Assembly (NCBI GenBank): GCA_007922195.1
Contig: ML682090.1
Span: forward strand, 2,530,421-2,594,420
Source of the DNA: Podocnemis expansa
Taxonomy: Eukaryota > Chordata > Testudines > Podocnemididae
Direction: 5' to 3'
Length of the DNA: 64,000 nt
The notes beneath the pieces were generated by a model. That model was not told where the DNA came from. It saw only the letters and a list, made by a program, of their open reading frames with translations, and made no database searches. A program made the position numbers and the translations under genes. Positions 33,591-44,712 of this stretch are shown piece by piece. Each line of letters opens with the position of its first letter. Position 1 is the first letter of the stretch.

Positions 33591-34489
33591 CTCAACCAAG
33601 CTGTACAACTTATGTAAGTAGAAGATTGGGTTGTGTCCTTACCCCCACCCCCTCCCCAACTTGCTTTCTCTTAAGCTACCATATGAAGCCCTCTGCAAGT
33701 CAGGGGGAAATCTTCTGCTCATGGCACAGGGCTCTGGAGTAATTCACCTCCTTTGGGAGAACCATTCACCCAAGACAAGAACATTACAGCTGGTTTGTTG
33801 CAAAAGATGCCGGAACAAGAAAAATAGTCACTCTGGGATCTAGTGGCAAAAAAAACACTCTCTGCTGCCATCCTTGATGCCAGTTCTCTTTTCTGGTCAT
33901 GAAAGGCCTCTTGAATGGGGAGGGACAGCTCATACATAAAAGGGGCTTTCCTGCCTCTATCCCCAGGCTCCCCACTCACCTTGCAGCTTGCTTCCCATGC
34001 TTGGACTAAAAGGAACACATGCTATCCTAGGGCCAAAGCCTGGTCTAACTTTTACCAGGCAGGCTCTGAGAGCAAAGTTAATAGGACAAATAGTGATGTT
34101 TCAAGTGCACATTTAAAAAATCACCGTTTTATTAAGAAAATATTTTGGCATGCTTGTAACAATAGAATTGGATTTTTGAGGCTTTAAGGCTGTGGCTGCA
34201 GCTTCTGTCTTCTAGCCATTGTAGCTTTTTCTCAATTGTGGTATGAAGTCCAGATCCATCTACCCAGAGGTTGAGGGCAAAGGCCAAGACTTGAACTGGT
34301 GATAAGTGACTTTTTGAGTGGGTGAGATGCTCATTTGAGCAGGTATGCTGTGGATCAGAGCAGCTGTAGGCCCTGATTTCCCATTTCCACAGGACTTTGG
34401 CCCAGCTCCATCCTGTCACCATGGTTGTTCAAGATCAGCCGTGACTGGCTGCTGGAAAAACATGAAGAGGCAGCTCTTGGGGAAATCAT

Positions 34490-35390
34490 GGGTGGGCCAA
34501 AAGCATTGGAGGCAAGAGAAGCTCACTACTGATGGACATAGATGTATCCTGGAGGTGAATGCCTGGGTGCAAAGATGGTGTTACCAGGAGGGCTTTGGCT
34601 TCCTCGACTATGTCATGCTGTTCCAGGAAGGAGGACTGCTAGGCAGAGATGGACTCCACCTACTGAGGAAGGGGAAGAGCATATTTGGACATAGACTGGC
34701 TAACCTAGTGAGGAGGGCTTTAAACTAGGTTTGAAGGAGGAAAGTGACCAACAGCCCACAGGTAAGTCACAATGAGGGAAACGAGGTTGGGGGGAGAGGA
34801 ATGGACTGGGGCTGTAACAACAGGGATAGAAGAGTCTAGTCAGAACTCAGGGTGGATCAAATCAGTGTCTTAAGTGTCCTAATGAAGCACTAATACCTGA
34901 AGTGAGTAGGGAAGGAGGACACTAGGAGAAAATCCAAGGAAGAAGCTGCAACAGAAAAGACAAATCGGCAGGGGAAAGTACGGCAATTGGCGTGTTATCT
35001 TAGATGCCTATACCCAAATTCAAGAAGCCTGGGAAACAAGCAGGAAGAATTGGTAGTACTGGCACAGGCAAGGAACTATGATGTAATTGGGATAACGTGG
35101 TGGGATAGCTCGCATGACTGGAGCACTCCCATGGATGGGTATAAACTGTTCAGGAAGCAGGGCCGTAACTTTGGCGGGACCAAGGAGGCACAGCTCCGGG
35201 TAGTCCAAAACAGCTCAATAGAGCCACGCTATTGAAGGGGTGGCTTTGCAGAGCCGGCTCGGAGCGCCGCTAATGGGAAGGGGCGCGTTCTGATCGGAAT
35301 GCACCCCAAGTGGCAAAACGCCATGGTACAGCTCTGTCAGGAATGACAGGCAAGGAAGAAGAGGTGGAGGAGTAGTACTATATTGGCTTT
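34490..35390 (+). mobile_element. CR1 LINE fragment (ORF1 esterase end and ORF2 endonuclease start)
   Basis: 34555-34728 encodes the end of CR1 ORF1, including GRDGLHLLRKGKSIFGHRLA. CR1 ORF1 carries an esterase domain, and DGLH fits its terminal Asp-x-x-His block. 34987-35157 encodes the start of ORF2: CLYPNSRSLGNKQEELVVLA, then RNYDVIGITWW and DGYKLFRK, matching the apurinic endonuclease N-terminus. After a nested insertion it resumes at GRRGGGVVLYWLW (about 35352-35390) and is then truncated. Confidence 0.8.
35158..35336. mobile_element. Small hAT element (179 bp) nested in the CR1 ORF2
   Basis: Termini CAGGGCCGTAACTTTGGCG and CGCCATGGTACAGCTCTG. Flanks TCAGGAAG/TCAGGAAT (7 of 8). Removing it restores the CR1 order ...LFRK / RQGRRGGG..., which confirms the boundaries. 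Confidence 0.85.
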
Positions 35391-36229
35391 GGCTTTAACA
35401 AGTTCTACTTTGGGAGTTGACCAAGCGAGGTCCCCTTTAAGCATCAGGCTTGTTCTCCCCCACCCTAATGCTGCCCCCCTCCCCGCCAGCCTGTTATCAG
35501 TAAAGTGGTTCATGTCCCCCATCATGACAGGGAGTGGCACCAGGGCTCTGAATGAAAGCTCTTTTCTCCAGGTTGGAGGAACATGGTGGCAGGGAAGAGA
35601 GATGGAGAAGTCTGAGGTGTGGTGAGCCTGGGGAAGAGATCAGTCATCTGAAAAGTGCTGGGATGGAAGAGGTTAGGTTAACGCCCACTCGCCAGTCTCT
35701 GGGTCCACTTCTACGTTGGTTTCTGAAAGAATTTCAACCACATCGGTTTAGCAACCACCCCTTGCTCCTAGCCAGCACTTTCCATCCCAACAGCTCAAAG
35801 CCCCTTCCAAAAGAGTCCTTAGCACCATCTGTGACATGGGGAAACTGAGGCACAAAGAGGTATGCTAAAAGTCACCGAGCCTGCCAATGAAGAAGCAGGA
35901 ATACAACTCAGAGCTTTTGAGTTCTAGTCACATACCCTTTCACCAGGCCATGTTGCTGCTCTCTGATGCCAGCCCAGGGTGGGGAATGGCTGAGCCATAT
36001 CAGACTCCTCCCACCCCCTTAGCCTGGCTGTTACTGCTACAACAATCAGAGGTGAAACAGCCACCAAGGATGATGGCTGAGTGGTCCATCAGTAGGTGTC
36101 AGAGTTCAGTTCTGGGAACTGCTCCTAGCTTTCCTCTAGCTACTATATCAGGCTGTCAGACCAGCCCTAAAGACCAGTCCCAGGGGCGCGAGGGTGGGGA
36201 GAGGCTCCTTGGACTGCAAGATGGAGCTG

Positions 36230-36690
36230 TTAGCATGCGGAAGCAGAGCCTAGGATGTCCAGACTGGCCTGACATGACTCACCCATGCAGGAGGCTCCAG
36301 GAGATGGGGGCTCGCTGTCTGGTAGCAAAGGAACGTCTGAGATAGGCACTGCAGGCAGCAAGGCAGAGGCCAGGTTTCTGTGCAGAGGTGGCTCTCCCAT
36401 GTTGCCCATACACATCTGCAGATATTCCCCCGACAGCATCCTGAGTTGGCCTGCCTGGTGTTCCAGGGATGTGGAAGGGCAGGACGCTTGATCAGGGCTA
36501 AATGTCTCTGCTGAAGGCACCTCTGGGGGCAGAATTTGCTCCAGGTTGGCAACTGGTGACCTGGCTTCTGTGACGTCCTCCTGAGAGGCCTCCATGCTTT
36601 CTTGGGGGGTCAGCCGGGAGGTGATGCTGGAGACCAGGTTAATGGAAGCCCAGCACCCCGCCAGCTTCTGGGATGAGTTCAGCCTGATAT
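36230..36690 (-). CDS. Possible terminal exon of an unrecognised minus-strand gene
   Basis: An open frame of about 153 codons on the minus strand ends at TAA (36232-36230). It is preceded by a convincing acceptor, a C/T-rich tract ending CTCCTTAG just above 36690, so the exon would start in phase 1 with IRLNSSQKLAGCW. The frame is non-repetitive and rich in Ser, Pro and Glu, with no membrane segment or motif I recognise. It lies in a stretch free of obvious transposons between GLMP and TMEM79, where the human locus has no protein-coding gene of this type that I know. No poly(A) signal was seen close by and no upstream exon was identified. It could be a chance open frame. Confidence 0.28.
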
Positions 36691-37030
36691 CTAAGGAGAA
36701 GGAGAGACTAGCATTGCCATGTGTGGAAAATGAGGGAGAACATGGCATTGTTTTTGATAAGCCTCACGTGCAGCTCATTTTACCTGCTCACTATTATTCT
36801 GTATGGTGTGAATATTAGTATTAGAATAATTATTCTGGGTGTTATAATCAAAGGAGGCTGCAAGGGGGAATAATCAGGAACCAGAACAAGGAGGGAGACG
36901 CTATTAAGCAGTGCTCTTAAGAAACCAGTGGGGCTGGAAGGAGCTATTAACTGGGAAATTCCCATGCACCTGACTCTAGCTAGCCACATTAGTGGGTTTA
37001 TTTTTCCAGGTCCAAGCCTAGGGCCAAAGG

Positions 37031-37448
37031 GTATGTCTACACTTGCAAGTCAGTTTGAATTAAGTAGGCTTAATTCAAACTAACTTCATACCTGCCTACA
37101 CTAGGCTTTCATTAGTTCAAATTAAGGAATTTCTTAATTTGAACTAATGAAAGCTTATCAAATTAGTAAAACCTGCTGATTAGCTGGAACTAAACCCTTA
37201 TTTCGATCCTTAGTTTGAACTAAACATGGTGTAAAGTAGACTAGGATTAACCCTTAGTTCAAACTGAATACATTCAAATTAAGGGCAGTTAGTCTGAATT
37301 AACAAAGTGGATTAATTTGACTAAACATTAAGTCGAATTAGTCCACTTTGTTAATTTGAACTAATAAGTCTGAGTTTAGTTTGAACGATACTCAAACTTA
37401 TTAGTTTGAATCTACAAATTTGAACCAACTTTTCTTAGTGTAGACATA
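37031..37448. mobile_element. MITE with TATGTCTACAC termini (418 bp)
   Basis: Terminal GTATGTCTACAC/GTGTAGACATA, with GCCAAAGG bracketing both ends (37023-37030 and 37449-37456). The interior is AT-rich and built of repeated TTAATTTGAACTAAT-type inverted motifs. It resembles MITEs common in turtles and crocodilians. Confidence 0.75.
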
Positions 37449-37827
37449 GCCAAAGGGACACTAGCCCATTAAAGACCCTCACCTAGAGAGGCAGGGGAGA
37501 GAGCAACAGCTGCTCCAGGGAGAGACAAGGAGAAAGATGCAGAAAATGCTGCAGAGTCTCTCTCTCTCCAGAGTCCAAGGGGACTTATCAAAGCATGCAA
37601 GGAAAGGACAGTGTTTAACAGGTACAATTATAATACAAGGTAAGTCCCTGAAGCATAGGCCTGATGTCTGAACTCATTTTTCTACATGCTGAGCACCTGT
37701 GGGTGAATAAATTCTACTGAGTCACTTCTACTGACCGTGGGTCCCAGGCAAGGGGGCAATTTGACTAACAGAGTTAGGAAATGGAGGCTGCAGCCCTAAG
37801 ATGCTAGTGCATCCACCCTTGAAAGTA

Positions 37828-37919
37828 GTCTGATGAAGTGGGATTTTCTCCCACAAAATCTCAGGCTATAAATAAATCTTTTAGTCTTTAAGTGCCACAG
37901 GACTCCTTGGGGTTTTTTT
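37828..37919. mobile_element. Fold-back family member (single arm)
   Basis: AGTCTGATGAAGTGGGATTT ... GTGCCACAGGACTCCTTGG. The core GAAA has become AAAA. Confidence 0.65.
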
Positions 37920-38397
37920 TACCCTTGAAAGAGGAGCAGGGAGCCAGGCCAGTCACATGAATGATGCAGTCAGGAGGGATACAGGCAAACTGAAATGCAG
38001 TGTGGCCTGTAGCTGGGACACAAGGGAAACTGGAGAGAGGAAAGGGGAGAGGGTCTTGGAGTTAAAGTGAGGACACCTGTCTCCCATGCATGGTGGGGAG
38101 GGGCAAAGGGAGACAGGACCTCTGGGTTCTACTCCTACCTCTGAGAAGCAGGCTGGACCAACGGTTAGACTAGAGGAAGAAGGCAGTTGAAGTTAGGATA
38201 CCTGGGTGGTTATTTGTATTGCAGTAATGTCAAGTTCCAGCCCTCTGGTACTCAGTGCCATACAGACACGTAACAAAAAGACAGTTGCTGCCTTAAAGAG
38301 CTTGTGGGCTGAATTCTGTTCCTGTCACTAGAGGAAGAGTGATGTCTAGAGGTTAGAGCAAGCGACTGGGAGGCAGGATTCAGGTTCTAGTCCCACC

Positions 38398-38992
38398 CAG
38401 GGCTGGAACTAGAAATTTTGGTGCCCAGGGCAAGCAGCTCCAAAGGCATCCTCCCCTGACCCATGGCCCAATCTGGTGCTGGTGCGGAGCTAGATCTATC
38501 CCCTGCCACCAGTGGTGGATCAGGGGCCACAAGACCCCTCGGCCTCCCCATCAGTGCCCCCCACCCACCAGAAGGCCTCCTGTCCCACCAGCAGGCCAGC
38601 GCTGTGAGGGCGGCTGGGGCCAAGGCCAGCCTGGCTGGTCGGCCCCAGGGGGAGGTGGAGCTGACTGCTGTGCATGGTGCGGCTTCCAGGGCAGCTTTGG
38701 GTTGTGCCAGAGCTGTACCACTTGCATGGCAGTCAGGTCTGCCAGTGCCCTGGCCCCGGAGGTGGAGTGGCTGGCTCAGGGATGGGGCAAGACAGGGAGA
38801 GCTGGCCTGTGGGCTGGCTCACCCCACCCCTTGGGCCAGAGTGGGGTGGCGGGAGCTTAGAGGCCAACCTCAAGCCGGCCCACTCCCCTCCAATGCCAGG
38901 AGCAGGGAGGAGGGCCCCCAGCGCCAGCAGTACCCTCTAAAATGGGGCAACTGGGGCTTTGTCCAGGTTGCCCCACCCTAGTTACATCCCTG
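38398..38992. mobile_element. Non-autonomous hAT element (595 bp)
   Basis: Termini CAGGGCTGGAACTAG and CTAGTTACATCCCTG, with duplications GTCCCACC/TTCCCACC (7 of 8). The interior is GC-rich. Confidence 0.82.
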
Positions 38993-39189
38993 TTCCCACC
39001 TCTGAGAGAGAGCAGGAGCTAATAATTAGAACAGTGGGGATGGTGGTCAGGACTCCTGAGATCTATTCTTCTTTCTGTAAGGGGATTTAGGACTTGTCTA
39101 CACTCAAAAGTTAATTCGGATTAAGGTAAGGTGTGAACTTAAAGTACAGAGAGCTATACCTGAATAACTCCATATGTAGCAAACCCCTC

Positions 39190-39310
39190 GTGTGCAGAGC
39201 AGGACACCTAGGTTCTGCTTGCAGCTTGGCCCCTGCCTTGGCATATGGTTTTGGGTAAGCCGCCTCCCCCTTGTGTGAAATGGGGAGAATGACTCTGAAC
39301 TAGCTCTGGG
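39190..39310 (+). repeat. MIR-like CORE-SINE
   Basis: AGGTTCTGCTTGCAGCTTGG...TTTTGGGTAAGCC...GAAATGGGGAGAATGAC follows the MIR core/tail order. Confidence 0.5.
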
Positions 39311-39870
39311 AGGTGAGGTCTTGTTCACTCGTGTTTAAGAACAGGAGCTGGGGCCTCTTCTATTCGTTTGTGACCTAGACCCTGATTTCCAGGGCTGCTG
39401 GTGCCCCCAACTCCCATGGACTTCACTTGAGGAGGTGAAGGAGCTGTGGAGTGCCTTCTGAAAACAGGCTCTTAGGGATATACTGGATATATTTTATTGT
39501 GGGCCCACTCCAATCTGGAGCTGGGCTCCTTCAACTCCCAGGAGTGCCCAGGGATCCTCAGTGCCACCCTCCATTCATGGGCATCTTCCCAGTGACTTTT
39601 ACAGGCCTCAGACTGGATCCATGGTGCCAGGGAAATAACAGCAAGCAAACAGACAAAGCTAAGGTCAATATTGATCCAAGCGGGGGCAGTGCAAAGCTGT
39701 GGGAGTTGCATAATAGCTGAAAAACAATTAGTGCTGCTGTTAGTGTTAGTTTCGGTCACAGCTCTTAGAGACCATAGCTGATATCACAAGGCCTTGGTGC
39801 TAGGTGCTGCAGCTGCACACAGAGAGGGAGCTAATCTCTGTGCCAAAGATTTTACCATCTTAACAAATGT

Positions 39871-39979
39871 GTAGCAGCTAGCACATCTGCTTTACATGCA
39901 GAAAGTCCTAAGTTCAAACCCCCGGGGGTTAGACTAAATGATCTCATGAGGTCCCTTCCCACCCTATTATTCTGTTCTA
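39871..39979 (+). repeat. tRNA-derived SINE with CR1-like tail (copy C)
   Basis: GCACATCTGCTTTACATGCA, B box GTTCAAACCCC, then GACTAAATGATCTCATGAGG and a CTATTATTCTGTTC tail. Confidence 0.65.
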
Positions 39980-40244
39980 TTCACAGAGCAGAGCTGACAC
40001 TTGCGCCCAGGATTCCTGACTCCCACTTGTGTCATGTTTACTAGACTTATGTCTAAACACACTTATGGGAGGAATTTCACTCCATTTTGAAAAAAAAAAA
40101 ATTAAAAATTAAAAGGCACAAAATCGTTAGATTTATTGTCCTTAATTTTCATGGAAGCAGCTAAGAACTTAAATTTAAGGCATGAATGGTTAGATGATGA
40201 TAATTAATTAAGTTAATAGGCCAGTAGTGTCTAATGGACTATCA

Positions 40245-40345
40245 CAGCAACAGGGGCCTCACTGGGCTAGGAACTGCACAGACACACAGTCCCTGCCCCC
40301 TAAGAGTTTACAATCTGAACTGACAAAGCAGGCTATTAAACTCAT
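40245..40345 (-). repeat. Ancient amniote interspersed repeat
   Basis: ACTGGGCTAGGAACTGCACA...CACAGTCCCTGCCCCCTAAG...TTACAATCTGAA is a widely conserved amniote repeat. The opposite strand of the same family appears at about 18500-18650 (TAAGTTCTTTGGTGCAAGAA...CAGCACTTTGCACCATGG). Confidence 0.5.
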
Positions 40346-41348
40346 TTCACAGGTGCAAATGGATTAAGACTGAGAACCAAGCACCCACAGCCCATTAGGA
40401 TGCTTTGAAAAATCCATCTTCAGTGGCTAACCCTGGTCAAGCACCAAGTCTGTGGCACAACTGGGAATCAAATCCAGATCACCTGAGTTCCAGGCCAGTG
40501 TCTTATTTACAAGAACCACGCAGTCCTCTGTACATAGTAGGATCACAGCAAGCAATGTCTAAAACAGGGCCCAGGCAGAAACCTCCTAGCTGCCATCCCC
40601 TCAAAGGGAAGGGGGGGGGGGGGGCTCAAAACTAGAATTCACCTTAACTTGGGCCCTCTCTGGCTTTATAACCAGTAGTACTACTGAGCAAACTGGCTGC
40701 TAACCTTCCGTACATTTACAGTCAGTCAGGTTAAAAAGAAAAAAAAAGTTTAAGTCTGTAAACCTGTACATAAATGAAAATGTCCATGAAATAAAATGCA
40801 TTGTATTTTGACACTGATTGACTGTTCTCATTTAGAATTACTTCTTGTATCATAAAACTACAGGGACCATGACTTTATCAATTTCCTGATTATCAATTAA
40901 CAGCAGCTAAAACAACTACATAATTCTGAGTTCCTGTGTACAAAACAGCATGACTGAATACAGTTTTGTGACATTATTATATTGTTTATGGTATTTTTAG
41001 TGATGTCAGAGAAAAGTTAACTGTGACAGTGAAAAAAATCAACTTAAAATCTGTGTGTTAGTAAAAACTAAAATGCAAAGTTGGCAACCCTGAGCTGCCA
41101 TGGTACAAAGATAAAGCAAAGGTGTCATATTGCAGGGCTGTTTCAACCCAGCAACCTTCCACTAGCTCCTCACAGCTCTGTTGGGGCACCCCAGTTCTTC
41201 CTAGATATCAGGCAATTGATTGGATCCTTCTTGGAAGGATCAGCTGAGAATTAAAGAGCCTGATTCCACTCTTGCTTCCCCTGAAATTGCCAGCTGAAAT
41301 GAAACGTGCTTCGGGGACCTCAGGAACTGGGAAAAACTTTTTTTTTTT

Positions 41349-41642
41349 CAAAGGGGCAGCCATCTTAGTCTAGCTCAGCAAAACAACCAAGGAGTCCTGT
41401 GGCACTTTTAAAGCCTAACAAATTTATTTTTCTCATGAGTTTTCTGCATTTGACCTGAAGCAAGAGAATTTATATTTCTTCTTTTTATTCTTTAAAAAAA
41501 TTCTAATGTAACTGCATGTTTTCATTTTTCCAGGTAAATGAAATCCTTTTTTAATCCTGCTTTGCTTATGGTCTCAGTGATGTGGCAAAAGCTCATACAA
41601 AAAATAAATTGGTTAGTCTATAAGTACCACAGGATTCCTTAC
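41349..41642. mobile_element. Fold-back family member with non-homologous spacer
   Basis: Left arm TTCAAAGGGGCAGCCATC ... TTTTTCTCATGAG, and right arm AAAGCTCATACAAAAAATAA ... CAGGATTCCTTACTC, separated by about 140 bp of unrelated AT-rich sequence. Confidence 0.62.
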
Positions 41643-42396
41643 TCTTTCTTTTTCTAGAGATGGAGGAAGGGGGACACACATCTATCCCCTCTCTTCACCC
41701 ACAATGATCGCCCTTCTCCTCCTCCATCCTAATACCGAGGCTAAAAAGATGTCTGTGAAAGATGGGGGCTTCCACCCTTGGACATATCTAGGCCAAAGCT
41801 AGGGGTGTACAGTGCTCCTAGAAGGGAAGTGCTAGATGAGCAGTTGAGATGTAAGTTACAAGCGCAGGGGACAGAGCGAGCAGGAAAAACAAATGACACG
41901 TGGGAAAAATCAAGCGGCCTCGTCCTCACCTTTCAGTTTGGATCACAGGAATGTTAGTCCACAAATCATCACCCCCACACAACACACACGGCCAGGCTCC
42001 AGCAGGGTAGCCTGCTGCCCTACAGGACAGGAAGTGTGGTTTCATCCTACGGAAGACCCACCTTCCAAGGCAGCAGTCAGCGATCTGACTTGTAGGCCGC
42101 ATCCACCCACAGACAGTTAAATCAACTTAACTTAAATTGATTTAATAAAATCACCATAAAAATCATTAAATTGATTTAAGCTAAATCGATTTAACAGGTC
42201 CACGCTAGAAAGTGAAATTGAACTAACATCTCCAGCAACAGGAGGACTTGCTAGTTCAATTTAGGAGAGGGACACCATGGGAGGTGTGGCAAGATCACCC
42301 CCTAGAAGGGCTACGCCAACATGTGAATAGCAAAAGGCACCCTAGGAAGCAGAAGGGCAACACTGTTAAATTGAAACAGCTGTTAAAGAGAAATAA

Positions 42397-42605
42397 CATG
42401 TCTACACTGCGTTATTTCAATATAACTGTTTCAATCGAAGCTTCGGTGCGATTTAAAACAAGGTTTATTGAATCACTCTAACTTCCCTTGTTTTGAAATG
42501 ACAGCACTTGTCATTTCGATTTTAGAAAACATCGTGGGGACCTACCCTTTTCTAAATCGAAATAACCAGTGTTATTTTGAATTAAAAGCTGCGTGTGGAC
42601 TTGCA
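42397..42605. mobile_element. MITE of the TGTCTACAC type
   Basis: ATGTCTACACTGCGTTATTTC at the left and AAGCTGCGTGTGGACTTG at the right are imperfect inverted repeats around an AT-rich interior. Confidence 0.6.
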
Positions 42606-42765
42606 GCGTATTGGGTGGGTTGCCAAGATCTTGGAAGAGGGTCCTCAGGCTAGCAGGGATGGGACAAGGGTCCACTAGAAGCAGTATTCTCCCTAGGACT
42701 TGAAATTAGGGGGTGTAGGGGGAGGTTTTGGGGGGGTGCTCACTAATTTGGTGTAACACTGTTAC

Positions 42766-42775
42766 NNNNNNNNNN
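42766..42775. other. Assembly gap (10 N)
   Basis: Ten Ns. The 19-base string TTTGGTGTAACACNGTTAC occurs on both sides and differs at one base, so the gap may mark a tandem repeat or an unmerged contig overlap. Confidence 0.99.
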
Positions 42776-42839
42776 TTTGGTGTAACACGGTTACTAGCTG
42801 ACAACTGGGGGTGTTGGGAAATCCCCGCCTGGAAGGAGT

Positions 42840-43190
42840 CCCTGGCTGGCAGGGGCGAGAAGGGTCCCGAGGGAGGAGGGCTCGGGGTGGGAGCAGCCCC
42901 CCGGGGGGCGGACCCGCCCTCTCCTTACCGCAGGGGCCGGGGCTCCGGCTCTGCTTGGCCGCCCTCCGGAGGGCGCCGGGCGGCTGGGCCCTGCGGAGCG
43001 GACACGGCTTCCTCCGGCCGGGCCCCCGCTCCGCAGCCATGGGCCGCCCGCCTCCGCCTCCGGCCGCCGGGCAGGGCACAGCCCCGGGCGGAGCCGCGCC
43101 GGTCGGGCGAGGTTTAGGGGGAAGGGCCGGGCAAAGGTGCGTTCACACCCACCGGCGGCCGGGCAGACTCTGCTCGGAGCGAGGCGGGAG
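42840..43190. promoter_or_regulatory. CpG-island-like GC-rich block beside an assembly gap
   Basis: About 350 bp with very high GC and many CpG dinucleotides, unlike surrounding sequence. On the minus strand an open frame rich in Pro/Arg/Gly (43079 down to about 42776) runs into the gap. It might be the first exon and promoter of an unassembled or unrecognised gene, or a GC-rich part of a transposon. No family was recognised. Confidence 0.35.
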
Positions 43191-44381
43191 TAAATCTGGA
43201 GTCACGCCACTTTGGCATCGGAGCCAGGACTAGGCTCCTAGCAATGACAGTGGTGCATGCCCCTGGAGGCAATCCGGAATCAGGGCTAAATGCCGAGCTC
43301 GCTTACCCTGAGCTAGATCTGGAGTGACTCCGCTCCCTTAGGGAGTGGAGTAGGAGCCAAGCCTCTGGTATCAGTCATGCTGGAGTAAATGTGGACTCGC
43401 TCCACTTAATCGCTGGGCTACGCTCGGATTTCAGTTAGGCTGCTGTGAATCTGGAGTCGCTCCTCTTAGGCACTGGAGTCAGGATTAGACTCATATCAAT
43501 TACAGTGGTATGTAAATCTGGGGTCAATCCACTGAGTCAGTGAAATCAGGTCTAAATGCCAATTTCACTGAGATATATCTGGAGTTATTCCACTCCCTTA
43601 GTGAGTGGAGTAAGAGCAAAGACTTTGGTATCAGTTATACTGGTGTAAATGTGGACTCGCTCTGCTTAATCACTGGAGTCAGGGCTAGACTCAGATTTCA
43701 GTTATGCTGGAGTGAATATGGAGTCACTCCTCTTAGGCACTGGAGTCAGATGAGTTAAACTCATATCAGTTACAGATGGTGTATACATCTGAAGTCAGAG
43801 CTAGACTTGGATTTCAGTTACCCTGGTGTGAATCTGGAGTCACTCCTCTTTGTCAGCGGAGTCAGGGCAAGAACTGGATTTCAGTTATTATGCTGGTGTG
43901 AATCTGGAGTCACTGCTCTTTGTCAGTGGTGTCAGTGCTAGACTTGGTTGTCAGTTACACTGATGTGAATATGGAGTCACTCCTCTTTGTCAGCGGAATC
44001 AGGGTTAGACTCACATCAATTACAGTGGTATATAAATCTGGAGTCAATCTACTGAGTCAGTGGAGGCAGGGCTAAATGATGATCTCACTTACTCTGAGGT
44101 ATATCTGGAGTTACTCTACTCAATTAGAGAGTGAGTTAGAGTCAAGACTTTGACATCAGTTATGCTGGTGTAAATGTGGACTTGTACCACTTAATGACGA
44201 GTCACGGCTAGACTCGGATTTCAGTTAGGCTGGTGTGAATAAGGAGTCACTGCTCTTTGTCAGTGGAGTCAGGGGTAGATGTGGATTTCAGTTACACCAG
44301 TGTGAATCTGGAGTCACAGCTCTGTCAGTGGCATCAGAGATAGACTTAGATTTCAGTTATGCTTGCGTGAATGTGGAGTCA
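43190..44381 (+). repeat. ~67-bp minisatellite array with higher-order structure
   Basis: About 18 degenerate monomers marked by a core like CTGGAGTCACTCC...CAGGGCTAGACT...TTTCAGTTA. Spacing between cores is 65-68 bp. Variants a-b-c-d at 43517, 43579, 43651 and 43718 recur in the same order at 44038, 44105, 44177 and 44242, giving a ~525-bp (about 8-monomer) higher-order unit. Confidence 0.85.
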
Positions 44382-44548
44382 TTCTTCGAGCACTGCTCGG
44401 ATGCATTCAGTAATAGGTGTCTCTGTGCCGGAGCGCCGGATTGGTCGGAAAACTTTTGTCCTAGCCTGTCAGGAGAGGGCAGGTGGCCTCTGCCCCTTGC
44501 GCCACCTCGTGGCTATATATATGGCTGCCTCCTGACCCCTCCTCAGTT
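44382..44548 (+). repeat. Left inverted terminal repeat of the DIRS-like element
   Basis: About 165 bp nearly matching the reverse complement of 49372-49530. It contains a TATATATAT box (44514-44522) that could serve as promoter for the element. It lacks the outermost ~40 bp present on the right repeat, as is usual for DIRS elements. Confidence 0.8.
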
Positions 44549-44712
44549 TCATTTGTTCCGCCCTGCGCATCGGATTTGGAACGTCCGCTCCTTGCGACTC
44601 TCAAGCAGCCTGTCCTTCTTTCTACAAACTTTCTGCCCAGCTGGGAGCGTCTCTTCACGGATTTAATTCCACCACAAGAGTTCCCACTGTCAGGCCGGAA
44701 CATCTTGTGACC

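Larger units (their letters stand above)
31041..36229. other. Intergenic repeats downstream of GLMP
   Basis: No gene recognised. Fold-back family members (32094-32304, 33103-33318), two adjacent tRNA-like SINEs (33381-33590), a CR1 fragment (34490-35390) and MIR-like pieces (about 32620-32720, 35830-35940). Confidence 0.7.

Noticed and set aside
43190..44381. CRISPR-like array (regular ~67-bp spacing)
   Set aside because: Vertebrate DNA, no constant repeat separated by unique spacers; the whole monomer is repeated, so it is a minisatellite.
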